DNA of 64,000 nucleotides from Bactericera cockerelli (lineage: Eukaryota > Arthropoda > Insecta > Hemiptera > Triozidae). The stretch lies in assembly GCA_024516035.1 (NCBI GenBank), contig CM044955.1, forward strand, positions 46,328,969 through 46,392,968, written 5' to 3'. The translations under genes were made by a program, and so were the position numbers. The notes below the pieces were generated by a model. The model did no database searches. It saw only the letters and a program-made list of their open reading frames with translations, and was not told the origin of the DNA. Below are positions 48,044-60,974 of this stretch, piece by piece (positions within the stretch are counted from its first letter, which is position 1; each line of letters starts with the position of its first letter).

Positions 48044-48240
48044 AAAGCCTTATTTATACTACCCGATTAGGACTATTAAATACCATTATTCTAGCAGTAA
48101 GTCCAAGACGTATTATCATGTGGCAAATGGGAGGATAACTTGTCAGGTCCCGGCTGTGTTTCGAACCTGTCAGGCGACCTCTGGAACCTCTGGATTCACA
48201 GAGTGCCGCCTTTCTTTACCACTGAGCTACCTGGATAAAT
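48044..48240 (-). mobile_element. tRNA-headed SINE, family A
   Basis: Reverse copy; head at about 48240-48150, body marker TAGCAGTAAGTCCAAGACGT. Confidence 0.8.
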
Positions 48241-48269
48241 AAATGTGTTCTTCGAGTTATTTTATCATA

Positions 48270-48512
48270 TTTTTAACGAGTAGCGCAGAATTATAGGACT
48301 CTTCTTCGTTTCTTTTATATTCTCGAGTATCATATGGCCATAATTCCGCCACTGGTCGCTGCTCACAATTGAAGCAGCTACTTATTGTTCCTCATCAGGT
48401 ATGAGTGGACCCTGGACATCCAAATACAGACCAAGAAAATTCTGTCCTAATGGGGACCGAACCCAGGAGCACCATCCGTGTGCTACCCACTTAGACATGA
48501 TGACTACTGGAT
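48270..48512 (-). mobile_element. tRNA-headed SINE, family C
   Basis: Contains GTAGCGCAGAATTATAGGAC and ATTCCGCCACTGGTCGCTGC; reverse B-box-like GGACCGAACCCAGG. Confidence 0.7.
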
Positions 48513-50984
48513 TAATAAATAGACACTCATTTTTATTTAGGTATGACGAGAGACATTGAGTGCTCTGCTGACCTCATATGAGGTACGTCTATTAGTCTGT
48601 CCTGTATACACGACCCTAGATAAACACTATCAGAAAAGTTAAAATAATTCTCGTGTTATAGCATTTTTCTGACCTTCATAACACCAATAAGAGACGCCTA
48701 AATCCATTGAAATGTTGTTATTATTATTTAATTCTTTATTAATAGGACATACAATACATACATAGATAAAATATGTGTATAAATGGACATGAAAGGAGCC
48801 CAGACATTGGATCTGTGCGTCCATATAATCCTCTCACCACCGTGATTGAGGTATCAATACCTATCTCACGGACACGGAATTATTATTATACAAATACGTA
48901 ATATCTTGAATGATAATAGTACATGAACTTTCTTCTTCTCTATAAAAGGTATATGTGTGTAGATCGTCGGTATGAACATAATTTTATCATAAAATTCTGT
49001 GACCTCCAAATCAAAATGATTATCAGCTTCTGAAATCATGCAAGACTAATGAATCTAATGATCATTCATTTTGCAGTCCAGAAAAACACTGGGCACCCAA
49101 ATCATTTGTACGTAGGTACGCTCACTCATCCAAACAACGCGGGAGATAATTAATCTTACTGCGCGAAAACATCTTTGCAATGCCAAGCCATTGGAGATTA
49201 ATATAATGTTAAACTGGAAACAACTAGTTTTAAAACTACTACAACTAGTTTTTTGGGGCCTATACGATTGAGTTTTGAGGTGAAGGAAAGATCGGTGTGA
49301 CCGACGAATTGTGAGAATAGAGGGCACAAGGGCACTGGGTCTCGTTGCAGAAAGTTTTCTCACTCTCATAATCCCCTAATCTTCTTTTCAACTGACAAGG
49401 GTTGACTACTTATTTTTTCATGTTAATATTTTTATATTTTTGACAGCATTGTTAAAAACCAATATTATTAGCTTTTGCAATCCTTCAATAATTTCAAGCT
49501 TGTTTAGTCGGTTAGGGTTCTTGATATGGCCCCCCTGTCGGATTATTGGTCTCAGAATACAAGGTATCTACACTATGTTAGGTCCATACATTCCGGTACC
49601 GAACATACATAAATCACTACTTCTATTTCCTGTGAAAAGTATAATTGGTACCTACCTATAAACTATAAAGTGCCCACTCTTGGATACATCCTCTTGTATA
49701 AGTCACATTACAAATCATCTATATATCTATTACTTACCATAGGATACTATTCTTTGTACATTTGATAACTAATGGTTAATATTGTTAATAACTATGAATT
49801 ACTTTGATGCCATGTTTGAATAAAACTAAAGACAAATAAAGCAAACGTTAGCAATTAATGCATATAAAGAATCTCCTTGACGCTCAACACAGAGAAAAAG
49901 CAAACTTGGCAACAGCGCTTTCAATTTATAATTTGCGAACTAGATAAAAATGCACCTGCAATATACTGCCGACTTGCATAATATCCCATTACTCATTCTT
50001 GGTATGAGTAACCTAATACACTAGAAGACCTGAGTTAGCTGACTTGCAATTTTATCCTCATAATGCAGTGCTCATTTATAACTTAGCAGATAGTTCTAGA
50101 GATATCAGACTAACGAGAAATTAGCCTGGTATTCTATCAATGGGACCATGACTGAGTAACTATCAAATGTTGTGATGTTCAGGGCGCTCAGTGTAAGATT
50201 ACATACATATCACATCATATGTATATCTAGTACATAAGTAGGTAAATAATAACTTTAATATGAGTATATCTTTATACGGGGAGGCACTGAGGCCAGGTGA
50301 TTTATGTTAATAACGCTTGATTTTCAATACTGCACTTATTTTGTGATTTTCTGATTTCATCATGGAGGTTTTTTAGGAAAATATCGATGTTTCCAACGAA
50401 ATCACAGCAGAATATTTTTAATTGCAATGGCCGAGTTCTATTATCACTTCTGGAATTTTTGGTATCGTTTTTTTAGGGACACCCTATATTATCTATAAAA
50501 ATATCATGAATGATATGCCACATAATTTACGTTCTATAAATAAAAGTATCGTAAGAGGTCATAGATCATAGATTAATCTATCATCTTGCAGGTTGAAGAA
50601 TTGGATGATAAATTATTGCAAAATCGTCATAGAGTGGCGTCATCTTGAACTGATGGAACAATGGTGGTCAGTGGATTGATTTTTTTTTTTTCAATTTTCT
50701 GATTATTCTACAAGGATGAGACTGAGGGCGAAATTTAGAGACAAAATCGAAATCTTAAGTCATGACAAGCATTAGTTTCCAAATTTAGAACTATGTACGG
50801 AGAACTATATTATTTAAAACTATCTAGACTTCGAGCCACATAGGTATTACAAAAACGTCTATTAATTTCTCACCTAAACATAATAAGGGGCGGATTAATA
50901 AGGGACTGGGGAGTTAGCATTTCAACTCCCCAGAGTCTAATCAAAGTTTCATTAAATTTAGTAATATGTTTGTTTTTTTGGGGT
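48513..50984. other. No gene or clear repeat recognised
   Basis: AT-rich, with an ATT microsatellite at about 48717. Open frames at 49055-49369 (-) and 49440-49661 (+) have no visible domain or splice context. Confidence 0.4.
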
Positions 50985-51187
50985 TTAACGTAGCTTTTCA
51001 ACTGCATGGTCATATACGACGGGGGTTTTACACTCCATTCGCAGGAAACTCACAAACATGCTACCCACATTAAGCTTACCCAGCCTGGGTTGGACCGGAA
51101 TGTCAGCATCACGAAATATTCACCTTGCTAAACATTGTTTAACTACGGTGATCCTACGAGAACCGGAGCATTCAACGCGCCATCGAC
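50985..51187 (-). mobile_element. 5S-rRNA-headed SINE
   Basis: Reverse copy, complete from the ACGTAGCTTTTCAACTGCAT end to the head ACCGGAGCATTC. Confidence 0.85.
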
Positions 51188-51338
51188 GATAGCTTATTAC
51201 CATTGTAATTGAATTGTATTATTTCAGACCTAAAAAACTCCGGGTAAGCTATTTTAACAAAATGAAAAGTTACTATCAATGAATTGTAATCATTATTTCA
51301 GATTCTAGAAATAGCCCGGACATTCTATTGTAATTACC

Positions 51339-51872
51339 TATCCCCCAAAAATACACTTCGTGTGCAAAAGACACCAAGAAAATTAGATTCCTTCAAAATA
51401 ATTATCTTAAAAACAAGTGCCTAAAAAGGAACTGATATCAAATGAATGCCAAGTTCTCCTAAACTGAAAATCATTTGCCCATGGTAGAAAGAAGTCTCAA
51501 GCACAGAAATCAAACTGAGGATTGGACATGACATTTCCCATTATTCTGCTATTTACCAACGCTAAAAATTAACATTAAAAATCTTGGCAAGTTTCAAAAA
51601 TTAAAAAAAATGCTTTGAACTTGCCAAGATTTTTAATGTTAATTTTTAGCGTTGGTAAATAGCAGAATAATGGGAAATGTCATGTCCAATCCTCAGTTTG
51701 ATTTCTGTGCTTGAGACTTCTTTCTACCATGGGCAAATGATTTTCAGTTTAGGAGAACTTGGCATTCATTTGATATCAGTTCCTTTTTAGGCACTTGTTT
51801 TTAAGATAATTATTTTGAAGGAATCTAATTTTCTTGGTGTCTTTTGCACACGAAGTGTATTTTTGGGGGATA
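51339..51872. repeat. Perfect palindrome, 255-bp arms, 24-nt loop
   Basis: Left arm 51339-51593 and right arm 51618-51872 are exact inverted copies wherever I compared them, with no length change. The loop is AT-rich. The arm sequence is not one of the repeat families seen elsewhere in the window. No TIR or target duplication is evident. Confidence 0.93.
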
Positions 51873-51995
51873 TCAGATATTTTTTGTTGGTTACATTTTT
51901 TGAAAAGTTCACGCGAGCACCAACTGTATCCTTGAAAATATAGGTGGCTTAAACTTTTTCTTTCTCATCATCTCTATTTTTCCCGGTAGCTCAGT

Positions 51996-52200
51996 AGCTC
52001 AGTCTGACCCGGTAGCTCAGTGGTAAAGGCGGCACTCTGTGAATCCAGAAATTCCAGAAGTCGCGGGTTCGAAACCCAGACGGGACATGACAAGTTATCC
52101 TCCCATTTGGTTTTTTTTTACCACATAATAATACGTCTTGGGCTTACTGCTAGAATAATGGGACTTAATAGTTATAATCTGGTATGATATTCAGGACAGT
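51996..52200 (+). mobile_element. tRNA-headed SINE, family A
   Basis: Head preceded by a partial second head (51979-52005, CCCGGTAGCTCAGTAGCTCA), so two copies may have fused. Confidence 0.8.
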
Positions 52201-52205
52201 CAGTT

Positions 52206-55200
52206 CTGGGCTTAGGTATTTTTTTTTTCTCAAAATATTACCAAAGTTGGTATCAAACTTGCGACCTAGTGGTTCGAAAATGCGTTACAGAACAACTAAT
52301 TAAAAAGGAACACTTTCCTTATCACTCGAAAAGAAGTCAGATTCTGCCACTAGGCCGCATTGTTTGACCAATTTTAACTAAATTAACAATTAATTAAAAG
52401 TTTCGTTGTTCGTGTGGTATATAAAATCAACTTCGACACCAAATTTTAGCTATCGAGATACTTATCTTGTTCACAGACAGGCGGACGCACGGACTAATCA
52501 ACGAAACAACTTTTTTGTTTTTTTCGTCTAGGGCTATGATTTGTTCAGAAATGTGAAATACAGGCTAGGACAAATTTTCGACGATAAGGAATGTATTATA
52601 GGATAAGGAAAGTAAAAAATTGCACGAATTCGGAAATCGAATATTTTTTAAAAATTATGTACAGCTGTACAGTGTACAGTTGTACACACATGAAGCAAAT
52701 TCTTTAAATATGCAATCTGAAAAAAATCTGAAAGAGGCAGGTACACTCTCTTATGAGTTATCAATATTGTTTAGAATATCACACGTTAACCCAAAATAAC
52801 TCAAGTAGAATCTGGGGTCAATGAAAATAAATGGACGGGCAGCATTCGATTGCGCGACCTGCTACCTGAAATATAAAAAGGTATGTTCGATTCCGCTAGG
52901 CTCGACAAGAGAAAACAAGTTCTCTTTTGATTTTTTTCGCAATACGTAGATACTACATAGATACCAATTGGATTAATCTTTTATGGTTTTGTTTACCTTT
53001 CTTCTGTGTTTAGTTATGTAAAGTCAAGCCTTTTCTTATGAGAACGGTAATTCTCAGAAACTGCAAAGACTACAGAAGTAAAGAATCTTAAGTGCAGGTA
53101 GGTGCATCGCACAATACTTTCTTGTACATTTTCTTTCAACCTTAAGGTTGATACAATATAATTATGTATCTACATATTATGTAGATTCAAACATTCAAAA
53201 TCATAAATTTCTGATCGATAACCAAGTACCTAGGTAATAATATTAAGTGATGCAGTACATATAAGTATGATGATTTTAATTGTGATTTTTATTATTAAAA
53301 TACTAAATAATACCAGCACGATTTTGCGTGTATTTCCCCAAACATTGATTTTCACCGAAGTGATTCATTTGTATTTTTCCAAATAGGTTTGACTACTATT
53401 TTTTTCATTTACCTATAAATTAATAATAAAACCGAGCTACATTTTTTTTTAGAACACAGACACAACATCAAATACAAGTGAGAACTGACTGATCTACTGA
53501 TCATAACCAGATTAATTATTTAGGTAGTAGGTAGCTACATGTTTACAAAACAATCTAAATATAAACAATAGAAAAATGAAGAAGTAAAGATTATATTTAT
53601 TATGTAATCCATGCACTGTGAACCAAGTCAAACATTTGCGAAACCTTTTAAATATTACCTGCACCAAACGTACCCTTCCGGCCTTTGTATAGTAGAGCTC
53701 CTTTTACTCATAACGAGTGAGAGTGAGAGAGTGTACTGAAAATAGATATTTTTAGGTCCGCAACATTGTAAGAAATTCTGGAATCTGATTGGTTCTCATA
53801 TTTTGTCGTGATGATTATCGAGTTATCTATGTGTGTTATGTATGCATGCTCAGCGAGGATCTCAATTCTCTGAGGATCTGAATTTTCCGTATGGTTGCAA
53901 TATTGTCAACCAAAACTCAAACTGCCGAATCTCGGCTTGCAGGTCTACATATTATTAGTTTGCAAAATACTAAAGCTTAAGATGATTTTAACAAGTAAAT
54001 ACTCGTAGTGTGGTTTTTTTTTATAGCCTCGTACCTCGTACATTATTTTAATGTATTACTTATCTATACTTAATTATTTTAGTTTTTTATACGTCATTAC
54101 AAATTATACCTATTACCTACATTAGATCAAGTAGGTATTTTCAATATAATATTGTTAAAGATATTAGGTACTTCATTGAATAAAACTCACTCACATCTTT
54201 AAAATAAAACTAGACGAAGAATAATATAATTCATCTAAAAGACCGAAGAACCTTAAAAAAATCGAAGAAAGGCAGCAAACACAACCATTACTTATACATT
54301 TCATTTGTGGAATCCCGGAGACTTGGAGAAGATACTCTAATCCAAATTATATTGTGCGCTACCAATGACTTAAGAAGCTTATAACTTAAAAACCGTAAAT
54401 TTTTCGAAGATGGCTATTCTGACAAGGAATCATCTGCCAAAACTCAGGAATATGTCTTGAAAGTTTCAGCTCGATACAATAAAGCCTTAATAGCGATTCA
54501 TGTGATTACGTGAAGAGAGGTCGGTGAACGTCAGAAATCAACAAAAAGTGTTATAACTCATAAATGGTTATATTGAGAAAAAAATTACATAGAATAAAAA
54601 AAGCTGTAAATTGGTCAAATAATTAACATACAAAGTTTCAGCTTTCTAACATCAGCCACATTTGAGTTATGGGCGGATTGGGCGGTACCGCCAAAGCGCC
54701 GCCGAGTGACCGCGGAAGTTTTTTTTTGTTGAAAACCTCGAGCTACAAGCATTATGAACTCATAACCAAATTTTCATAATATTAGCTTGAACCATATGCC
54801 CGTGGTAAGATCGAATGCGGAAAAAAAAAAAAAAAAAAATAAAGTATGAATCTTTTACTAATTTTGGGGGTGCTCGTAAAAGCGGTTAGGGGTGTCAGAA
54901 AAAGGTCAAATAAAAAGTAGTCATCTTCTATTCGACGAGGAAAACACGAATATGAAGAAAAAAAATTAAAAAATTTTGTCCAAGAAGGTCAAAATTACAA
55001 AGGAAAATACATACGAACTATGTTTAGCGTAAGTATAGCACGCTCGTTTTGTTTTTCTTGGCGTTGCAAAACTAGCGTTTTGCTTGATTACCATTGTATT
55101 TTTTTTTAAATTACCTCAAACTCTATTTTAATTTATTAGAAAAAATAATTCTAATTAGGTAGGTATTGGAGTTAATTTTAATTATAATTAATAAGGGATA
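52206..55200. other. No gene recognised
   Basis: AT-rich sequence with only short open frames. A GC-rich patch near 54675-54715 and a 19-bp A tract at about 54822 stand out. Several phrases resemble non-coding parts of insect DNA transposons, but no ends were found. Confidence 0.4.
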
Positions 55201-55209
55201 TGATGAAAA

Positions 55210-55370
55210 TTATTTTCTGTTTCTGTTTATACTGAGTAAAAGGGAGAGGTTAGTTGATGGCATGGATATTCAGAACTTTTACCACTGCTGATGAGAGCAA
55301 ATGAGCTCGAAACAGCTGTCCAAGTATGTTCTGATATTCATGTACATCTAATAAAACTAATGTTCCTGAA
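55210..55370 (+). repeat. Interspersed repeat (copy of 15190-15360)
   Basis: Contains GATGAGAGCAAATGAGCTCG and TATGTTCTGATATTCATGTA, inverse of the copy in the CCT4 intron. Confidence 0.6.
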
Positions 55371-55427
55371 AAGTTAATGAGTTCCTGAAAAGTTAATGAG
55401 TTCCTGAAAACTACAATAGTCGTTAAT

Positions 55428-55560
55428 TTGTGTTAATCACTTCCAAGATGTCACAAGTACTCAACTTCTTTACTAAATCTTTGCTGAACTTAAGACTTGA
55501 ACTTGAACCACCGACCTTCTGATTAGAAGTCCGCCTCCTCGATCAAGCTAAAGATTTCGG
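55428..55560 (-). mobile_element. SINE family E
   Basis: Reverse copy with TTGAACCACCGACCTTCTG. Confidence 0.6.
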
Positions 55561-55879
55561 TTTTACGACTTCTGAAAAACATACCTACATATTTATGTTG
55601 ATTGAAATAAAACATTTTTATTTTAATTACCTATTAATTATGATGACTAGCTCAAAATACACGTCACAACTTGTCTTCAAGATCTATCAGCTCACACATC
55701 AGTAGAAAAGTATCTAGATAATCTCTTTTCACCTTGCCATCATGACTCATCAACATTAATTACCTCGAATTATGTCTCCTAGAACTAGAAACTAGATTGC
55801 CAAGTTATCATAATTTATTTAATGAATATAGATTGTTATTTTTAATTAAATTAGCTAGGTACTACCTACGTATAGACCG

Positions 55880-56362
55880 TCCCGGTAGCTCAGTGGTAAA
55901 AGCGGCACTCAGTGAATCCAGAGATTCCAGAGGTCGAGGGTTCGAAACTCAGCCGGGACATGACAAGTTATACTCCCATTTGGGATTTTTTTTACCACAT
56001 AATAATACGTCTTGGGCTTACTGCTGGAATAATGGGACTAAATAGTCCTAATCGGGCAGTATAAAGCCGTATTTTTCTTTCTAACCAAAATGGATTCGAA
56101 TGGACGAACTGGAAGAAAGTCATTTTTCTTTGGGAAATCTTCTTTCAGTTTGGTTAACCAAAATGGATTTATGAAATTCTTACTTGCATTTTTTTTATAG
56201 GTTAAGTTTTCATTTTTCCATTGTTTATTTTTAAAAGTACCGAATCGTATTTTTCTTTCACGAATAGTGGGGAAGCTAAACTTGGAAGAAAATAGAAATA
56301 TTTGGAAAAAACCGAACCTGAATTTTTTTTAAATCCAAAAGAAAAACACGATTTAAATAAGG
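55880..56362 (+). mobile_element. SINE family A interrupted by a MITE
   Basis: Head TCCCGGTAGCTCAGTGGTAA at 55880. The body is broken at CGGGCAGTATAAA and resumes at AAATAAGGCGATATTA after the MITE at 56066-56351. Confidence 0.85.
56066..56351. mobile_element. MITE, GYCGTATTTTTCTT family, copy 4
   Basis: Begins GCCGTATTTTTCTTTCTAAC and ends AAAAGAAAAACACGAT. A 3-bp AAA overlap is the most that can be seen as target duplication in the host SINE. Confidence 0.75.
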
Positions 56363-56390
56363 CGATATTATTATTGTTATAGTTGGGTAC

Positions 56391-57680
56391 AGGGTAAGTA
56401 ATAATTAATTATAACGAAAATTATAAGTATACCCAGATATTATAATTCAGAGGAATCACTAATATAATAACAATATTTATAATTATCGCTCATTAATATC
56501 AGGGTAAGTAATAATTAATTATAACGAAAATTATAAGTATACCCAGATTAGTGATGGACAAAAAAATCGCACCGCGGTGATAAATCGCGGTGAAAAATCG
56601 CACCGCGCTTGCGGTGCGGTGCGAATCGAGGGGAAAAAATCGCACCGCGCTTGCGGTGCGCGGTTTTCATAATTGAGAAATTTAATCGCACCGCGCGGTT
56701 GCGGTTTTTGATTTTTCACCGCATCGCATGCGGTGCGGTGCGATTTTCACCGCGCACCGCACCACAAGATATAAACATGTAATTTTGAGTTCAGAGTTGA
56801 TTATGTCCCAAAAAAGTAGTTTTTTTGTTGGGAATTTCAAAATCAACACAAGTGCTCCCCCAAAAATCGGTGAGAATTTTGTAAGGAAAAAAAAAACTTC
56901 TTTGTAACTCCAATATTCTTTGAGTTATTCGAATATATCGTTTGATTTGACTCGCCCTGTATATCATATAATATCACAATTTTTAGTGGGTAGCGCAGAA
57001 TTATAGGACTTTAACGTATATCTTTGCTATCGTACTATCTTTTTTTGATTATAATTTTTTTATTTATAATTTTTGCCCAATAAACCATTGAGAGGGTACA
57101 AGCAGTACCATTATAAAATTACCAAAATATGTACCAATTCTTGTTTTTTTTATTTTTAACTTTGTTGAAATATAATTATGTAGGTACCTATTTTCTATTT
57201 GCTAAAAAAAAAAATATTGGATAGCTATAAGCAGTATAAGGGATGTTCTTTCACCTTTAGGCCACAGTCCACTCTGGAAGTGTTGTAGAATTTGTCCATA
57301 TAGGGCTGTTTTTTTAACGGCTGTTAGGAGCCATACGGGTACAATAAAAAATATTCCTATAATAGCTTTTGTTTTTCCTAAAGATATTACCTAACCTTAG
57401 AGAGGTAAATAGTATTTAATTTTAAATATTATTTATTTAATTTTACACCGCGGTGCATGCGGTGATCACCGCGCGGTGTGCGGTGCGGTGCGATTAAAAA
57501 TTATTGCGGTTGCGATTTTAGACTGCCACCGCACCGCGCATTTCGGCGCGGTGCGACTTCTTATCTTTAATCGCACCGCGTCCATCACTAACCCAGATAT
57601 TATAATTCAGAGGAATCACTAATAGGTATAATAACAATATTTATAATTATCGCTCATTAATATCATTAACATCTTCGGTA
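56391..57680 (+). repeat. 110-bp tandem duplication, second copy split by hAT
   Basis: Copy 1 is 56391-56500. Copy 2 starts at 56501, is broken at ACCCAGAT (56548) by the hAT element, and continues from 57591 to about 57665. Confidence 0.9.
56549..57590. mobile_element. Non-autonomous hAT element, 1042 bp
   Basis: 11-bp inverted ends TAGTGATGGAC / GTCCATCACTA and an 8-bp target duplication ACCCAGAT (56541-56548, 57591-57598), both typical of hAT. Both subterminal regions (56565-56765 and 57435-57580) are dense with CACCGC/GCGGTG words. The AT-rich interior has no transposase ORF. Confidence 0.93.
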
Positions 57681-58011
57681 TCTTGGTTATTGTCTAGAAT
57701 TCATCATAAAGGTTTAGGTATGCTAATCGCATTTGTTAGTTGTTCATATGAAAATATAACTACGTAGATAGGTAATAATTGTCTGAGTCATACCTACTTA
57801 TTACTACATTGCGTAGTACTTTGCCCGAGCTGATAGGATTTTCCAAGTCATTATAGTTATTCAATTAATTTATTTAAGGTCTACAAAACCACTAAATACA
57901 TAGTAAATAGGTACCATTTACCATTTGGTCTGAGGGTTAGACAGATTCAACCCCCGCAACCCCGCATGTATTTATCGATAAACAGAATATTTACCCAGGA
58001 ACCTCCAGTAT

Positions 58012-58200
58012 CCGTGGGCTTGGGATTGATGGTGAATACATCAGTTCTCGTTCTGTCATCACTGAAGTTAAGCAACTCCCGCGTCCGGTGAAGCTAGGAC
58101 TTGTATAGGTGACCATTCAAATTGGAACCATCATGATGCTATCTAATCCCAGCCCAACCCAGGCGGGGTGAGGTTAATCTAATAGCTTGTGAGTTTTAAA
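58012..58200 (+). mobile_element. 5S-rRNA-headed SINE with longer 5S head
   Basis: The head keeps more of 5S rRNA than other copies: GAATACATCAGTTCTCGT, AAGTTAAGCAACTCCCG, then a segment like TAGTACTTGGATGGGTGACC (here AGGACTTGTATAGGTGACC) before the usual body. Confidence 0.75.
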
Positions 58201-58209
58201 AAGATAAAG

Positions 58210-58500
58210 AGTTAGTTATTTGTGTTATTATGTCACAATTTTGAGTAGGTAGCATCGAAATTACGAGAACTAATGTTAATGCATCAAATCTCCAACCAAC
58301 CGTCATATTCCAATATCTAACTCGTAATGCCGCCACTGGTCGTTGTCCACTCTACAACTACCCCAATTGTCCTCACGAGGCTAGGGTAGGCCCCGACATC
58401 TAAAGTACAGAGCCTAAAAAATTCCGACCCGCTGGGATTCCAACCCGGGTCACCTGGAGTGCAAGCCGAGCATGCTACCGCTAGGCCAAGTGACTAATTC
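58210..58500 (-). mobile_element. tRNA-headed SINE, family C
   Basis: Near full-length reverse copy: TAATGCCGCCACTGGTCGTT, CTCACGAGGCTAGGGTAGGC, reverse B box GGGATTCCAACCC. Confidence 0.75.
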
Positions 58501-58997
58501 TTTGTGAGTTTTCTGCGAACGGAGGGTAAAGCTTCCGTGTCTCGAACATCTAGGTCATTTCGAGGTGTTAAGTTATAAGGTAAAAAGCACATATTATTGG
58601 AAATCATGCTTGAGACGAAATTGTCTATTCATAAAATAATGCGACTGTACACTCACACTATCTAAAAGCAAGCATCCCATCAATAGGTGTACAAATTGAA
58701 CACATTCTGAACGCCCATCTTCATTGCAGCGACATTCAACGTAAATTATAATACCTATTTTAATGTGAGAATTATTCATGGGTTTCATTGTGTGGTATTT
58801 CCAGCCAAACCCATTGTGTGTGTCTGCTTGTCTGTCGCTTCAGAGAAGGATGAAACACACACGGTGTATCATCACACGATTTTCTGTTTTCCTTCGAAAA
58901 AAAATCTACCTCCGTTTGGCACAAACTCAAAAAAGCTAATACAAAATGACACAGATTAGAATAATTCTAAGAACTAGCTGGTTTATTGTTCTCCGTA

Positions 58998-59145
58998 ACG
59001 GGACCAAAAAAAACGACCTCACCTTGATCGGCAGACTTATAACCTGGAGGTCGGTGGTTCAAGTCCCGGTTCCAGCGTAGATTTAGTGAAGCAAGTTTGA
59101 GTAGTTTCGATATCACGAAAGTGATTTAATATGATAACTTTAATA
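58998..59145 (+). mobile_element. SINE family E
   Basis: Forward copy: CTGGAGGTCGGTGGTTCAAG ... ATATCACGAAAGTGATTTA. Confidence 0.6.
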
Positions 59146-60039
59146 TGATAACTTTAACTTAACGGGACCAAATTTAACCAGGCCATGTCCGTAATGGTAG
59201 ATCTAGCCATGCCTTTTTGTATACTTCATATTTTTCTCGTGTTGAGTAATTGTAGAAGGGGTCGATCCTCATCAATTCTATGTCTGTTATCTTTTAGGCT
59301 GTGGAATTTGAGATTTAAAGTCAGAAAAAATAGTATAGTATAGTAGTGGTTTATTTAAACTGTCGGCTCGAGACAGGAAGACCCATTACGCTAACAGTTT
59401 AGAGAGATTTTTTTTCTTTCTCTTATGTATTGAAATAGGTAGTTTACTTTTACTATTACTAAACTTTTTTACTTTGCTTGTCCTATAATAAGGAAAGTAT
59501 TGTATCCGTCGAAAATTTGACCTACCCATTTTTCAGAAATTGAGCAGATAGGATTTCTGTTTGCCTGTACAGACCTCGCTTAGATTACCTATGTACCTAC
59601 TATAATAGATAATCCTTCAATTTTAAATAAGCCTACTTACGTTTTGCTAAACATTGGTTTGGCATATATTTTCCGGTATTCCCTGGCATCCTATTATGTT
59701 ATTTCCTGAGCACGTTGGTGTGCATGTGAGACAGCCAATTGGTCATACATAAACCAGTACTCATACACACAAACACACGGAATATATAAATGAGAAACTT
59801 ATTATGGGAAAACTGCGTTTCTTGATAGGAAAACGTGATATTTGGTTCTGGACAGAGGCCATCATTGTTGAAGACTTCACGATTTTCTTTCTTTTTTTTC
59901 GCTAGCCCGCCCCTAGAGAAGCCTCTGTATTGTTTCCAGAACCTGTAGCTCTTCTGGCCGTCTTTCAAACCTAATTTACTTAATAGTACAGGTAACCAAG
60001 TAGCTATTAAAATCTAAATATTTCCTAACTAAGTAGGTA

Positions 60040-60205
60040 TTTAGGAAATATTTGGATTGACAATATAAGAAAAGATGTAGAAGAGATAGGAATTAATCCA
60101 GACGAATGGGAAGAGAGTGCTAGAGACAGAAGAACATGGTTTCAGATCATATAGAACAGAGGCATAATATATGGTCGTTGACGCCACAGCCACTGAAGTA
60201 TAAGT
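60040..60205 (+). mobile_element. RTE-like LINE 3'-end fragment
   Basis: A readable C-terminal piece with WIDNIRKDVEEIG and ARDRRTWFQII, typical of the last residues of RTE/CR1-like ORF2 (W..DI...G, A.DR..W). 5'-truncated. Confidence 0.7.
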
Positions 60206-60213
60206 ATTATATT

Positions 60214-60420
60214 ATAAAGTAAAGTAAGTAAGTAGGTATATTGGGCTTGTTCCCACAAATATATAAAGTAAAGTAAGTACATATATTGGGCTCGTTGTCA
60301 AGTATGTAATGTAAAGTAACTATAATGGGCTCGTTACCAAGTATATAAAGTAAAGTAAGTATATTGAGCTCGTTGCCAAGTATATAAACTTAAGTAAGTA
60401 TATTGGGCTTGTTACCATCG
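60214..60420 (+). repeat. Minisatellite of about 45 bp, five imperfect units
   Basis: Unit built on AAAGTAAAGTAAGTATATTGG and GCTCGTTACCAAG. It directly follows the LINE fragment and may be its expanded tail. Confidence 0.8.
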
Positions 60421-60974
60421 AGCACCAATATACTGTTTTATTTGTAATTTATTTTTAAAAATATATCGTAATATTAAGTATATTTACCTTGTAGCATTAT
60501 AATATTTCCTTCTGAACATACATACTACAAAAAATATACCTACAAAGCTGGTACGATTCCCAGCGAATGGGGTGTAAACTGCCCATCCTAATGAGGACGT
60601 TCAATCAAACAGAATCATTGGCGTTAGGAAGGGCATCCAGCCATAAAATGTGCCACAACCCACCAACCTCATCCATGAGGTTAAACAATGCCATCCCCAA
60701 GTAGGTTTGGAAAAAGGCAAAAAGAAAGAAGAAGATTAGTTACCCAAAATTTGCTTTGCATTTTTCATATCGACAATGCATCTTACAAATACAACAAAGA
60801 TGGCGAAGGAATAAGTGATTGAGTGAGGTTGACGTTATGTCAACAAAGCATGAATGACGACGTAGGTCGGCCGAACAATGCGACAAGCCGGTCAGACAAT
60901 TAATATAAATAAGATAATAGTGAACTAACCACACGACAGAGAGTAGAGTACATTGCGTTGTACTTGACAAACGA

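Noticed and set aside
51225..51245. Possible 20-nt micro-exon between TTTCAG and GTAAGC
   Set aside because: Such pairs are expected by chance in AT-rich DNA and nothing joins to it.
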